Positions 1-10,676 of a stretch of DNA of 64,000 bases are shown piece by piece (the stretch's first letter is position 1; every line of letters begins with the position of its first letter). The position numbers were made by a program, and so were the translations under genes. The notes beneath the pieces are model-generated. The model made no database searches. It saw only the letters and a list, made by a program, of their open reading frames with translations, and was not told where the DNA came from. Location of the stretch: NCBI GenBank assembly GCA_001630475.1, contig KV419448.1:1-64000 (forward strand). Reading direction: 5' to 3'. Origin of the DNA: Sistotremastrum niveocremeum HHB9708 (Eukaryota; Basidiomycota; Agaricomycetes; Sistotremastrales; Sistotremastraceae).

Positions 1-92
1 CAGGAAAAATAAGGAGTCCTTTTTCAACTTTGGAGTACTTTGGAGTACTTTTAAGTCCTCTAAAGTTGAAAAAGGACTCCTTATTTTTCCTG
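1..92. repeat. Perfect hairpin element, possibly cut by the window edge
   Basis: Bases 1-31 are the exact reverse complement of 62-92, leaving a 30-bp centre that contains AGTACT twice. The arms start CAGGAAAAATAAGG and end in its complement. Size and AGTACT-rich centre resemble the 98-bp hairpins at 784-881 and 38204-38301, but the arm sequence differs. The left boundary coincides with the window start, so the element may be longer. No target duplication can be judged. Confidence 0.8.
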
Positions 93-369
93 ATGCTTTG
101 CCGCTAAGAGCTTTGCGCATGCGTTCAAAATTGGATGACAGGTGCTTGTCAGCCTCATATTGGCGCAACACCTGGGTAGAAATTGAGCACAGCTTGTTGG
201 CAAGGTCGGGTTGCATGACAACGTGGGTAGGAAGGGATTCCACGTTGCGTTGAAGGAACCGGAGCTTGTATGCGCCGAGCATGTGAGGGGACATGGAACC
301 TAAGGCGGTATTATCTGGCCCAAGAGAGAACTGTGCTTGGCGCAGAAGGGCCGCTGAGCTTGTGCAAGG
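1..369 (-). other. Open coding-like frame running off the left edge, unidentified
   Basis: The minus strand is open for 123 codons from 369 to 1 without a stop, and its middle part has ordinary protein composition (for example GSMSPHMLGAYKLRFLQRNV and NFERMRKALSG). I do not recognise the family. There is no convincing ATG at its 5' end; an AG acceptor near 360 could open an exon. The frame passes straight through the 92-bp hairpin, so the hairpin would add about 30 codons if this is translated. It may be the end of a host gene or a fragment of a mobile element. Confidence 0.3.
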
Positions 370-783
370 TCATGGACATTGCTGCAGGCAAGGGGAGGAC
401 AAAGTCCTCCAAGAGTAGGCCTCGGGTTTAAGTATGAGAACGACATGAGAAAGCTAGGGCATGGTGGGACAGGGTATGACATGATGACAAGGGCTCATGT
501 TTGCACAGCGCAATACAACGACCATTTGAGAACGTGTCCACAAACGTGGAAACAATGTTGCCAACTTTGCAAGCAACCAAAACAAAGTCAGGAAGAAATG
601 AGGAAAGCGGACAAAAGTCATGGAGAGGAACCAGAGAAAAATGCTAGTTACCGCATGACGGCAACATGACAGGCAAGACTGCGAAAGACGGAGACAGAGA
701 CGGTATGCGAAACAAAGCTACCAGAGTTTGTGCCTCAACCCTAAATATCCATATATGGGGGCCTGCGTCCTGCGGAGATTATG

Positions 784-881
784 CTTCTGAAAAAATTAGA
801 CCTACTAATTGTACTTTTGAGTACTTTTTAGTACTCCTGAGCACTCAAAAGTACAATTAGTAGGTCTAATTTTTTCTGAAG
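784..881. mobile_element. 98-bp hairpin MITE-like element, copy A
   Basis: Two 34-bp arms (789-822 and 843-876) are perfect reverse complements starting GAAAAAATTAGACC, and the pairing extends outward to CTTC/GAAG with one mismatch. The 20-bp centre contains AGTACT. A second copy at 38204-38301 differs at only three positions, so this is a dispersed family, not a chance palindrome. It has no coding capacity and I see no clear target-site duplication. The sequence could fold into a long hairpin RNA if transcribed. Confidence 0.85.
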
Positions 882-884
882 ACC

Positions 885-1170
885 AAGGGTCTCTGGCAGT
901 GGCACTTGGATTAGTATGTTTTCTGAGTCAGGTACTTGTAAGAAGGGACAGAAATCAGCAGGAGTACTATGCTTCAGTGTTGACTTCAGTTTCTGAACAA
1001 TCCAGAAGAAGTCTTTTCCACTTTCTCTGAATAGCATGGATGGATACACAAATGCAGCTGACACACTGGCAGTTCTTGATCTTACCACAGGTAATACCCA
1101 GGTATAACAAGTATGGCCTTGTGGTAAACCCTATCCTGTTTGGACTTTCAGCAAGATGATAAGAGTCCAA
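885..1170 (-). pseudogene. Coding-like fragment of unknown origin
   Basis: Minus-strand frames here read like protein (DSYHLAESPNRIGFTTRPYL, then SAAFVYPSMLFRESGKDFFW, then ILIQVPLPETLGL), but no single complete gene is present and it abuts the hairpin at 784-881. I cannot name the family. Position inside repeat-rich DNA suggests a decayed mobile-element or host gene fragment. Confidence 0.35.
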
Positions 1171-1423
1171 AGGAGCCCAATTTTTTCAGATGTAGTAACT
1201 GGACCTGAGTATCCTAGACTCGGATTTGGCATGTCATTTCCTATCTAATTACATCAGTGCCAAAGAAGTATAAAAGAACACAGCAGCATCCATAGCAGGA
1301 AAGCAAAATAATCTTTATGATGAGTAAAATAAGCAGCAGCCATGCATGAACTAGAAAGCAGTAGCATAAAGAAGCAGTTAATTATTAGAGCAAATATATA
1401 AAAGGATATTCATCAGCCCTCGA

Positions 1424-4409
1424 TCAAGGAGGGTCTTGCAGTGATAATATGGTTGGACCCAAAGCATGCCCATTGTGGCCATTGGCCAATGGTGATGCTG
1501 TTGACTCCAGGTTGAAGGGCATCAAGCCTAAGGAAGGGCCTGATGTTGATGATCCATGTGTTGAGCTCAAGGTCAAGTTTTGGGGAGAAATAGGCTCAAC
1601 AGAGAATTGGCCAGTGAAGACTGCAGAACTAGGTGATGGACTACCCAGACTAGACTGACTGGCACTGCCATTGGCAGTGTGACTATTTTCAGTCTTAGTA
1701 TCATAAACACCTATCTTGGCAATCAACATGCTAGTTATTGGAAGCAGCGGGAAGGGAACACACCAAGTTTTCTCAGCCACCTTTGTCGTACCTGATGATA
1801 TCCTCGATTTGGAAGTTCTTTCTGCACAAGGTCCCATTTTTGTCCATGTTTGGCAACAGCCTAAAAGAGTCAGTCAAGATTATGATCAAGACATACAGTA
1901 CAATCATACCTTTGCAAGAAGTTGATCTTCCTCAGTAGTCCATTTTGTATAAGGACTACGTATGCGGCGGGGAGTAGAGGGCTCATGATGGATAAATGAG
2001 GTCTCTGTTGTTGGCATCTGAGTCAAAGCAGTAGCACTGCCACCATATGCCACAATACCCATACTTGCTGCAGGCACCGAGCTGTCCGATGGGAAAAGTG
2101 TGATATCGGACTGACTGAGTCGATAGCGTGGGTAATGGGAGTAATTGGGTTTGACAGGTAGAGGAGTTGAATTTGCAGACAGATGTTCCGCAGGTGTTTG
2201 AAGGTCAATAGGAGGCTTGAGAGGCGAAGCTATGTCAGGATGTGGCGCGATATCGGGAGGAGGGGTAGTGTGTTTGGACGAACTCCGCTTTGGCGTGTTT
2301 CGTCGAGATGAGTGATGGGAAGCCGGAGTGCGGTCTGGGTCCAATGACACGTTCGGGTTATTTGTTTCGAGTCCAGCAGAATCTAGTTGCATGGAGATGA
2401 GTTCATCGGCTCGCGAGGGTTCTTCTTCGACTTGGTCGACGTCATCCACAGGACTGAATTCTGCGTCGAGATCTGTCGGGGAATCCTGGCCTGGAAAGGG
2501 ATCTCGAGTCGCATCAATCTCTGTTTCGTTGTTGGCTTGAGATTCCGGTACGGAATCGTTGTTGGTGGCGGGATCAGGGTCAGGGTCAGGTGGTGGTCGT
2601 TCGGGGTGGTCGTTTTCAACATCCGATCGATGAGGATGAGAGAATACGGCAGCTTGGTCAGCGAGGACGTCGAGGGCAGACATGACCCTAGCGCCGGAGA
2701 CGCTTCCTTCATCGTGAGTATCGGTCGCACTCGCATCCTCCTCTTCTTCTTCAGGCGTTGGCGGTCTCTCCTTTTCTTTGCCTTTCTTGACAGTGGTAGG
2801 TTTCGGGGAGGCCTCCACTCTTCGTCGCTTTGATTGGCGTCTGGTGGTCGGTGTCGGTGGTGACGATAACATCGATTGCGCGGCGCTCAACAGACTTTCA
2901 AGCGCGCTTGGGGTGCCTGTCTTGTTCTTGGATCTGCTGGGTGTCCTCGGGATGTTGGATGCACTATTCGAACCGGATGCAGAGGGGAGGGGAGGGTAGG
3001 TATGCACTTTGGGGTAGTAATCGGTGCGAGGAGTGTTGGCTGAAGCTCCTTGTGGAGTCAGCGTGGTGACGGGTGAGAGTGCGGTTGAGCGAGTGGAGGC
3101 TCTGGGAGTTCGAGGTGAAGAGTTTAGGAAGTATGGTCTGGACATTCCGGGCACAGAGATGGGGCCGAAAACAGCGGGAGAAAGCGATGAATTGGCTTGC
3201 GAAGATGGATTCTGCTGCGACATCGTAGTGCGAGGAGTCGGGGGAGCAGCTGAATGAGAGGAGCCTTGAAGCGAAGCCCCTTGCAAGGCCGTATATGCGT
3301 TATGATGGAAGGTGCCGCTAAGCATGCTCGCACGTTCCCTGCCTATTTTCCGAGCAGCCAGGAGAAGATGTTCTGCACGAGCATCGGCCGACAACACGCG
3401 TGGCTTTTTACTCGCAATAGCGCTAGGTTTCAAGGCACTCGATGCTGGAGTTTGAGCAGCCGCGAGGTTCTTTGGCGGTTTACTAGGAGTACCGCCAGCG
3501 GGAGAACGATGTCGATAGTAGTCACTGCGAGGCCGAACAGGGTCCTCCAACATTCCGGGAGATGAGTGCATTTCCTCCTCGCTTTCCAACGATCGATCGT
3601 AGTAGTCTTTACGTTTTCCGTGTTGCTTCGAATTTGAGGCCGACGTCGACGAGTCTGTCGGGTGCGAATGCACCAAAGCGAAGGGTTGCATGAGGAGGAG
3701 AGGTTTGAGCTGAGCAAGATCAGACTCCAAAGCCTTGATACGGGAATTATTTTCTGAAATCTGCGTAGCAAGTCAGCATTTACTTTCCCGATATCGTTAT
3801 GTCACGTGCCTTTGAGCGAAGCAATGAGTTTTCCATTTGCGATATCCCAACGAGATGTTCAAGATACTTCACCGATGATGAGACAAAGGTTCAGATGTGG
3901 GGGACAGAAAGGATAAAGCGCAGTCTCACCTGTTCTCGAGCCTTCCCGCCTTCACTCGCCGCCGCTCTGCCGATCAGCACTTCGCCAGTCCGAAGCCACG
4001 AGTCTCTCTCTGATTCCCACCGCACTTTCTCCTCTTGGTGCATAGAAGTCAGGAAGTCCCGCTGACTGGATAGATGGTTGATAGTGTCGGCTTGGGACAG
4101 CAGCTGTGTTTGGAACAGCCCTAAGCTCGATGACAAACGGATAACCTTCACGAGGTCAATTAGAGTAAGACAGATTGAAGAAAAAGTAAGCAGAAATACC
4201 ATATCAGAAAGCTCTTGATTGGATGAAGAGAGTTCCTTAGCCCTCTTTTGCATATTCTCGATATCGGCTGACTCCAGTGGTTCCGAATAATCTTCGTCCG
4301 CATTTTCGGTGGGAGGCTGAGGATGGGGTGAGGCCGACATGTGTCTCATAATCTCAGACAAAAGTAACGATGGGGGTGCCGGTACCCCATCGGGAGGGGT
4401 CGCTTCCAT
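1424..4409 (-). CDS. Coiled-coil protein with C-terminal Myb/SANT domain
   Basis: Probable nuclear DNA-binding regulator, about 905 residues. Exons by eye: 4409-4200, 4145-3930, 3866-3810, 3760-1910, 1860-1764, 1710-1424; all phases fit. The N-terminal about 190 residues are heptad-rich (DIENMQKRAKELSSSNQELS, ISENNSRIKALESDLAQLK), predicting a dimerising coiled coil. The middle is a long Ser/Pro/Thr-rich region with acidic stretches. Near residue 775 the Myb repeat starts (YTKWTTEEDQLLAKV) and continues across an intron (KWDLVQKELPNRGYHQVRQR), with well-placed tryptophans. The intron at 3809-3761 starts GC, not GT. If the last intron (1763-1711) is retained, translation stops at 1735 soon after the Myb domain. 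The ATG at 4409 has A at -3 and G at +4. The target genes cannot be inferred. Confidence 0.8.
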
Positions 4410-5433
4410 CGTCAGCGACGACGAGGAGGAGCGGCGAAAATCAGCCAAACAAGTGCAAACACCGCGCGTGCGGTCCACTGATCACGTGCTACAAAGCAAT
4501 CGGGCAAGTCGGACTTGCCCTTTCGATCATCGCGCTCAATGTATTCCAGTTGTCCATGCCATGACACGGTTCAGCAAGGCAGTACGCTTTACACGCCTCC
4601 AACGATATCACCACCAGCTGATCTCACGGATACCTGGATCTCTCGTGAAGGTCTCACCTCCAAATTGAATACAAGCCAGAAATGACCTTTTCGCAATGCT
4701 AGCGCTTCGACCACGTCGGCCGCGATGTTCGATCTGCTCTGCGACTGTCGTAAGTTCAGGCATCTGACAATGCACTGTACTTGCCGGAGACATGTTGCGA
4801 GTCGATGTTCTGTCGTAAATATTGCAATTACCTAGCCCTCAACGTTCAGAATATCGTAATCTACTGCTGCGGACCTACTTTGGATCAGCTTTGCCTTGAC
4901 TTGCCTCGCAAACGAATGATTTACTGTCCACTGCCTTTACTACTCCTTGACTTCTGGTCTCTTGCCAATCACATCGCTCCATCTGACGATTCGATAACTG
5001 TTTGCCATAAGATGTGTTCTTCAAAAGCAGAGCCTCCCTCGATTACCCAGCCCCACGGGCATGCTTTTGCTCCTATGTCCTGCATCGACAATACGCGTAC
5101 ACGTCTCACTCAGTTAAAAAAGAACGATTCGCTATGCTCAGGTCTTGTGACATCCTGACACCTGGGATACTCATAACTCTGTTCGCGTTACGTCCTTACC
5201 AAGTTACTCCCTGCCTCGGCAAGCATCCAACTTAACACTCTATGTCCTTCCAGAGAGGTAAGGAACAAGTCCTTCATTGCTTCTCAGAAGGGCGATTCTG
5301 ATGCCTTCTAGCCTTTGTTGACTTTTTCTTTTCCTCAACATTCCGCAGCACGCTTTGTCCCTATACGACCCATACACTGCTATCTACACATCACTGTCAC
5401 GCCCAGCGCATCAAACAGCGAATTGCTCAGAAA
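4410..5433. other. Non-coding stretch, divergent promoter region
   Basis: About 1 kb lies between the Myb gene start (minus) and the small plus-strand gene at 5434. Short open frames here lack paralogues, introns or domain motifs. I see no repeat or RNA gene. Confidence 0.5.
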
Positions 5434-5664
5434 ATGGCGTACATCTCAGTTTTCTCTCCTCTTCTATTCTTCTCCCTCCCTATCTTCGCCATCTCTCCTT
5501 CCATAGAGCGAACTGCAATACAGGAGTATGCTCTTCTGGGCGGTATCAAAATGAACGTACATCAAGTCACACTGCGTCCGATTTTTGGGTCATCCGAGCC
5601 GAACCAGTTCGATGTGATCGTCCAGTTTCTTGGTCGAAGCTGCAGGCCTGAAGACGTGCAATAA
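5434..5664 (+). CDS. Possible small secreted protein
   Basis: A single-exon frame of 76 residues opens with ATG in an A-rich context (-3 A). Residues 1-21 (MAYISVFSPLLFFSLPIFAIS) form a strong hydrophobic signal peptide or anchor, followed by about 55 polar residues with one cysteine. The stop codon lies in CAATAAAAAAAAAC, so an A-rich tract follows immediately. No family is recognised, and the flanks are gene-poor. Short length and lack of a paralogue keep confidence low. Confidence 0.35.
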   Translation: MAYISVFSPLLFFSLPIFAISPSIERTAIQEYALLGGIKMNVHQVTLRPIFGSSEPNQFDVIVQFLGRSCRPEDVQ

Positions 5665-6220
5665 AAAAAAACATACGAGGTAATCTCTCAATGCGAACGA
5701 TTGAAGGAAAACCGAGTGAGAAATCAGGGTATGCCCTGATTCATCCATCCGGTGCACCATGAGCGATCCTCAAGAGTGCTCTGTTGTTTCGTTCGCCAGG
5801 TTCTATCGTATGCGCGTCTCATGCGTCTCTTTCTTCCGATGATATCGCCGTCCTAAGTGACCCCGTCACCAGTGCGTGTCGAGCCTTGCGAGGTACCCTT
5901 GCCCTCGGAATCACTGTCAAAATTTGCACGAGAATCTCATACTGTGATAGCTCCGCTGTAGAGGATGGTCGTCCCATTCGTGTGCATGCCATTCTTTCCA
6001 ACCCCCGGAATATCTTCATAGCAGATTCTTGATGATTTCGGGCTGTCTGAATATCATGTGCGGTCGTCTGTCTACGGCTTTGATGGCCACTTCATATTTT
6101 ACTTCATATCGTCAACTGCCCTGTAGTACTTTCGCGATGAGAATGACCCTATCATAGAGAATAAACAGGGTCCCTCTCCTTGATGTGCTCGTCACGACCG
6201 TCTACTTATTCTGGAATATC

Positions 6221-7793
6221 TCAGGAGAAACAGATGGCGAAGTCACCATTCCCTTGCGATCGAGCGTAGGACTGACTGTTCACGAAAGACTGTACTCCGC
6301 ACAACCCATCTCCACTCCCACAAAACTCGAGAGGTTGGACAGCATCATCGACCAACATCCTGACGAACGCGCCGCTACTCTTTCCAAACCCGCATTGAAG
6401 CCGTTCCGTCACCAGAGTCGCGCTAAATGGTACGAGCTTGGAGGCAAGCCATGTTCGACGTGAATTAGGCTTTGTCGTATTCAATGGTGCGGGTTGACGG
6501 AAGAGCCCTAGAGCAGAGTAGATCGCTATCATCTGATTATCGTGAGAGAAATCGGCGTATAGAGCTCGATTTAGGGGGAAGGTCGTCGAAGACGAGTCGA
6601 GGGTTGTGTTGCTTTCGGTATGGTCGATGACGGGTCTGTCTGTCAAACGAGCAATGAGCTCGTTGACATAGCCTACTCCCTGAACTCGGCCAAGTTGTTG
6701 ACCGTATCTGCAAGTCGAAATCAGCACAAGATCCGCCCGATTTCATCGAAGAACATACCCTGTGTCATAGAACTTATCGATGTCACCACTGTATTCAAAC
6801 AATTCAAACTCTTCGACGGTGAATACATCGCAGAAGGGACTGGCTTTCTCCTTGGCGACGGAATCAAATGCGCATAACGAAAGGAGATTTTGTGCATCCG
6901 CGTTCGTGAGGTTAGCACCAGGGGCACCGGCGTTTAGTCGAGCCGCGATGGGAGGAGCATATGCTGCTAACCACTGGGCATTGGCAGCGTCAGAGCTTCC
7001 TGCATTCGGGCAGTCCGAATCATCCAGGGTATCGTTGCCGGCCTCCGAGAGAACTACTGGAGGCTGAATTGTAAGATGTCCGCGAAAGTTATGTATGAAA
7101 CCTGATTGAAGATTAATATCAGCATAGGAAGAGACGCTTCTTGTCATACCGCTTGTCCAGTTAGTCGATGAGTCGACGACACGAGACGAACTTGATGCTC
7201 TGACAAAAGGAAGATCTCTGGAAGAAACCAGGGAACCGTATCTCTGAGCTGCCAATTGCCCAGCATCATATGATCTATTCGAAACGTATGAGAATATTCA
7301 AGATTTAGTCAGAGAAGTCTTACTGGGCGGCTCCGAAGCCTACCAAAACGTCGTGGCCAAGATCATAGGTATATTTGCGCAAGAAAGCCAGCTTATTGTC
7401 TTCGTATTTCTTGACATTCTTGAATTTTGCGATAGTAGCGTTGATCTTTGCGCCGGCGGATGCTGTGGGGAACCGGGCACCATGTCGCTCCAGCTACATC
7501 GACAACGTGAGTGCACGTATAAGTGCGCGACAATAAATCCTACAATGTTGACCTATCCTGACAAAATTAGTTTCGTCAAAACCGTAAGCAAAGCAATATC
7601 TTGCCTGTGTAATCTCACAGCCCAAAGGTGGAGGGCTGTATAAAGCCGAAGGAAAATAAGGTGAATATTCGGCCAAGTTATGGGAGATCGAAACCGGTAG
7701 CCCCAAGTTCGGCGTCACAGGTTTGAAGGCAATTACATTGTCGACTACGAAGTAGGGAAACAACACAAGGGCAAAGACGATATTAGAGAACAT
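6221..7793 (-). CDS. Secreted histidine acid phosphatase, phytase-like (copy 1)
   Basis: Predicted extracellular phosphomonoesterase of histidine phosphatase clan branch 2, likely releasing phosphate from phytate; substrate is inferred. The 437-residue product has a signal peptide (MFSNIVFALVLFPYFVVDNV), the catalytic motif RHGARFPT at residues 66-73 (His67 would be phosphorylated) and the proton-donor pair SHD at 330-332. Exons: 7793-7605, 7493-7324, 7274-7150, 7101-6759, 6707-6221. Intron 1 (7604-7494) has a GC donor, GCAAGA. A paralogue at 58020-59662 has introns at the same protein positions, and exons 2 and 4 have identical lengths (170 and 343 bp). Several N-x-S/T sequons fit a glycosylated enzyme. 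No neighbouring gene points to an operon-like unit. Confidence 0.9.
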
Positions 7794-10676
7794 TTCGCGA
7801 AGGTTCGACCACCTTCACTCGACACAACTTGAAGTTGCTTGAAGTTGACAGGTCGTTGGGGCTGCGTTGTCACGGATGACTGGCAGTCCAAAGCATATGC
7901 TTTATAGGTAGAAATCCAGAAGCAATGTGCTTCATCATGGACATGCTTCGAAGCATCGTCCTCCCGTCTAGAAATCAACGACGACGACACGTTCGTTAGG
8001 TAACATACGGACGCTAGACAGCTTAGTCAGCTTGCTTACTTACTAGTAATTTCTAGCTCTTTGCTTCACACGTTCCTGCTTTTGGTCGAACGCTTCGCAC
8101 TGCTGACACATTCCCCGTGCTTGCGGTCGAAACAGATCGAACCCTTCGATCGAGAACTCCATCTCAAATCGTCACTCCGTCATTGAACGACGCATGGGAT
8201 TCCCTTTTTCGGAGCGGGCAGTCGCCGGGCCGGTGTGCCAGCTCGTCTCCTGACTTTCTTCAGGCTCTTCAGATAGTTGTATGTCAAGGGTACATGAAAC
8301 GCGAAACAAATGAGGAAAATATTGATCAATGGCATTCACCATTTACGTGTGAGATGAGTTGTGCCTGGATCTCCAAAGTGATGATTTCCGTGGAGTCGTT
8401 TGCCGAATTTCGTACCTGAAAATCCGAAGCATGGCATTTTGCTTCCGAGTCTTCTCCTGCCTTCAAAGTCTTTTGCGCTTTTTTCAATCGTCCAGTCGTC
8501 TGATGAGCCAAATTCTGAGGACTTGTGACATCTATTCTAGATATAAAGACTGAGAAGATTCTTCTCTCAGTCGTAATGCGGCTAGGTCCGGAACGCTAAG
8601 CTTCAGGAGAGCAAACCATGACGCGGGACTTTATGTGGACACGTACTACTAATGCGACCATGCCAACGCATGTTTCTGAAGCAGGGGTAGCTTGGACGCT
8701 CTCGACACGCTTGCGCAATGAATTTCGTGTGGAAAAGGCCCTGGGTGGCGGACTAAGGAATCCAGTCCGAAGACTTCAAAAATTAGAATATATTTTCTTC
8801 TGCTCCGCCTATCGTCCCGACGCAAGCAGCTTCGCCGCCGACCCTCCCAGCGACTTCTATAGACCGCCGAAATTCAGGGACGTTCCGGAAAGAATGACGT
8901 CGGATGGGAGTAGAAAAAAATCGTCACGTCTTGCACGATGCCCTGCCGACGCCGCCGACGTTCCCGTGATTCTACGATAGTATTTGTCCTTGATCCAATA
9001 GCGGAAGGAGCCCTCATGGTCGATGGATTCTGCCTAACGACAGATTACCACAGCGTAAGTCTCGGATATTCTCCCCAAAAGATGCCGTAAGTTCTTAGAC
9101 GAAGCGACTGCAGCCCTGCATTACAGCGCCGCTGTGAGCATCTCCAGCCAACAAGAATGGTGGGGAATGCCGCTCTCGACCCTTACCTTTGGCCGTGTTC
9201 CGGACCTCGACCCTGAACATGACGGTGATCTAATCGAGATAAAGAAATCCCGAACCTGAACTTCGGTCGATCCCTCGAGAGCGACTCCGGAAAAGTAAAT
9301 TATTCCGTCGCCTAATCGCGTAGCTAGAGCCAGTGATGCAATGATTCCGCCGGGCTATAGCAGCAACTGTAACTTACGAATTCATCACGAAGCAGATCAG
9401 CTTTGATGTCTACTTTGTTATTCGTAATGTTACCTTGTCAAACATGTGATGGCAGTGGCAAGATCGAGCGCTCATAAACGTTTGAATGGTGGAGCAGCTA
9501 ATACTGGATGAAGCGGCGTCGAAAGGGCCAGGTACGGCACACCCCTTGACGAGGAGACCGAGACTTCCGATGCTAACTCGTTATGTCAACCCTTTCGTTC
9601 TCATTGGCATCGCTTCAGCCGTCCTTACGTCCAGAGAACGTCGAATTAGTCTTCAAGCTGTTGTCAACAGAGCACTAACTGTATTGGAACCTGAAGGGAT
9701 CGCCTAGAACATGGATGCTTTGGTCGATGAGCCAGGTTGACTGATTGCCATGGGAAACACGGCGGAAAATGACTGTGGACAAGCATGAGAGGCTCTGCCA
9801 ATCCCTGCAGACATTGATGCGAGATACAATCACCGCAAACAAAAAAGCATCCAGGCCTGCAAGATTCTCAGTTTCCAGCGACAGAGTAAGGGTGCAAGTG
9901 ATGTGATCGATCAGAGTCCACGGAGTAGAAAATTACCTCGCTTAACGCAGCTCAGGACGTCGGTGATGCAACCGGCTAGCCAACTCGTCGGAGAAGTCGG
10001 AATCGCTTGCAGTGTCTTTGCCGAAACGAATATTCGAAGTAAATGCTTCTGGGAATCGCTTGCGCTGGAGAGAAGACAGGAAGAACTGCGAGCACGCGGG
10101 ACAGATGTAACAGTTCTAACCAATGATTGACAGTGCCTGACAGTTCCGACACAGTCGGGGAAATATAGTACTAGCGCTGGGAGGTTGAATCGTATTAACC
10201 TTTAGAGGATAGATCGTGGAAGTTCTCAAACTCGACAATCAAATAATGACATGCTAGTATCAAGGATTAAGACCTCCGTCTCGAGATATTTATCCGTAAT
10301 TGATCTAGCAATCCGATCGACAGCTCGTTTACATGTACACCCTTTCGAGGATTAGCTGGCGACGGCTCGCCTCGTGATACCAATACTTACCACATTAAGC
10401 AAGCGATAATTGGAGAGATCTATAGTTTAGATCAAGGGTTTAAGAAGGAGAGTACACAGCTCCGGCGACCCTTCGGCGGCTCCAGGTGATTATCGCACTT
10501 CTGAGACAGAATATATATAGGGGCGGAAAGCCGTTACTAGTAGTCCTGAAAAGCAGTCTGAGACACCACGGCCTCAGCCGTAAATCCTTCTTCCTTGCCA
10601 CTGCCACGCTCCTCCTAAGTTGCTTCTGTTTTTGCCTTTTACCGTCTGAAACATATTCTCGTCAACGCCTCTCACT
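7794..10676. other. Gene-poor stretch of 2.9 kb
   Basis: This lies between the divergently placed phosphatase (minus) and P450 (plus). Frames up to 120 codons occur (for example 8618-8980 and 9486-9707 on plus) but show no motif, splice pattern or paralogue. No tRNA, inverted-repeat element or array is visible. Confidence 0.5.

Noticed and set aside
2387-3257. Several plus-strand frames of 70-150 codons
   Set aside because: All are antisense to the long Ser/Pro-rich exon of the Myb gene and have no splice or motif support.
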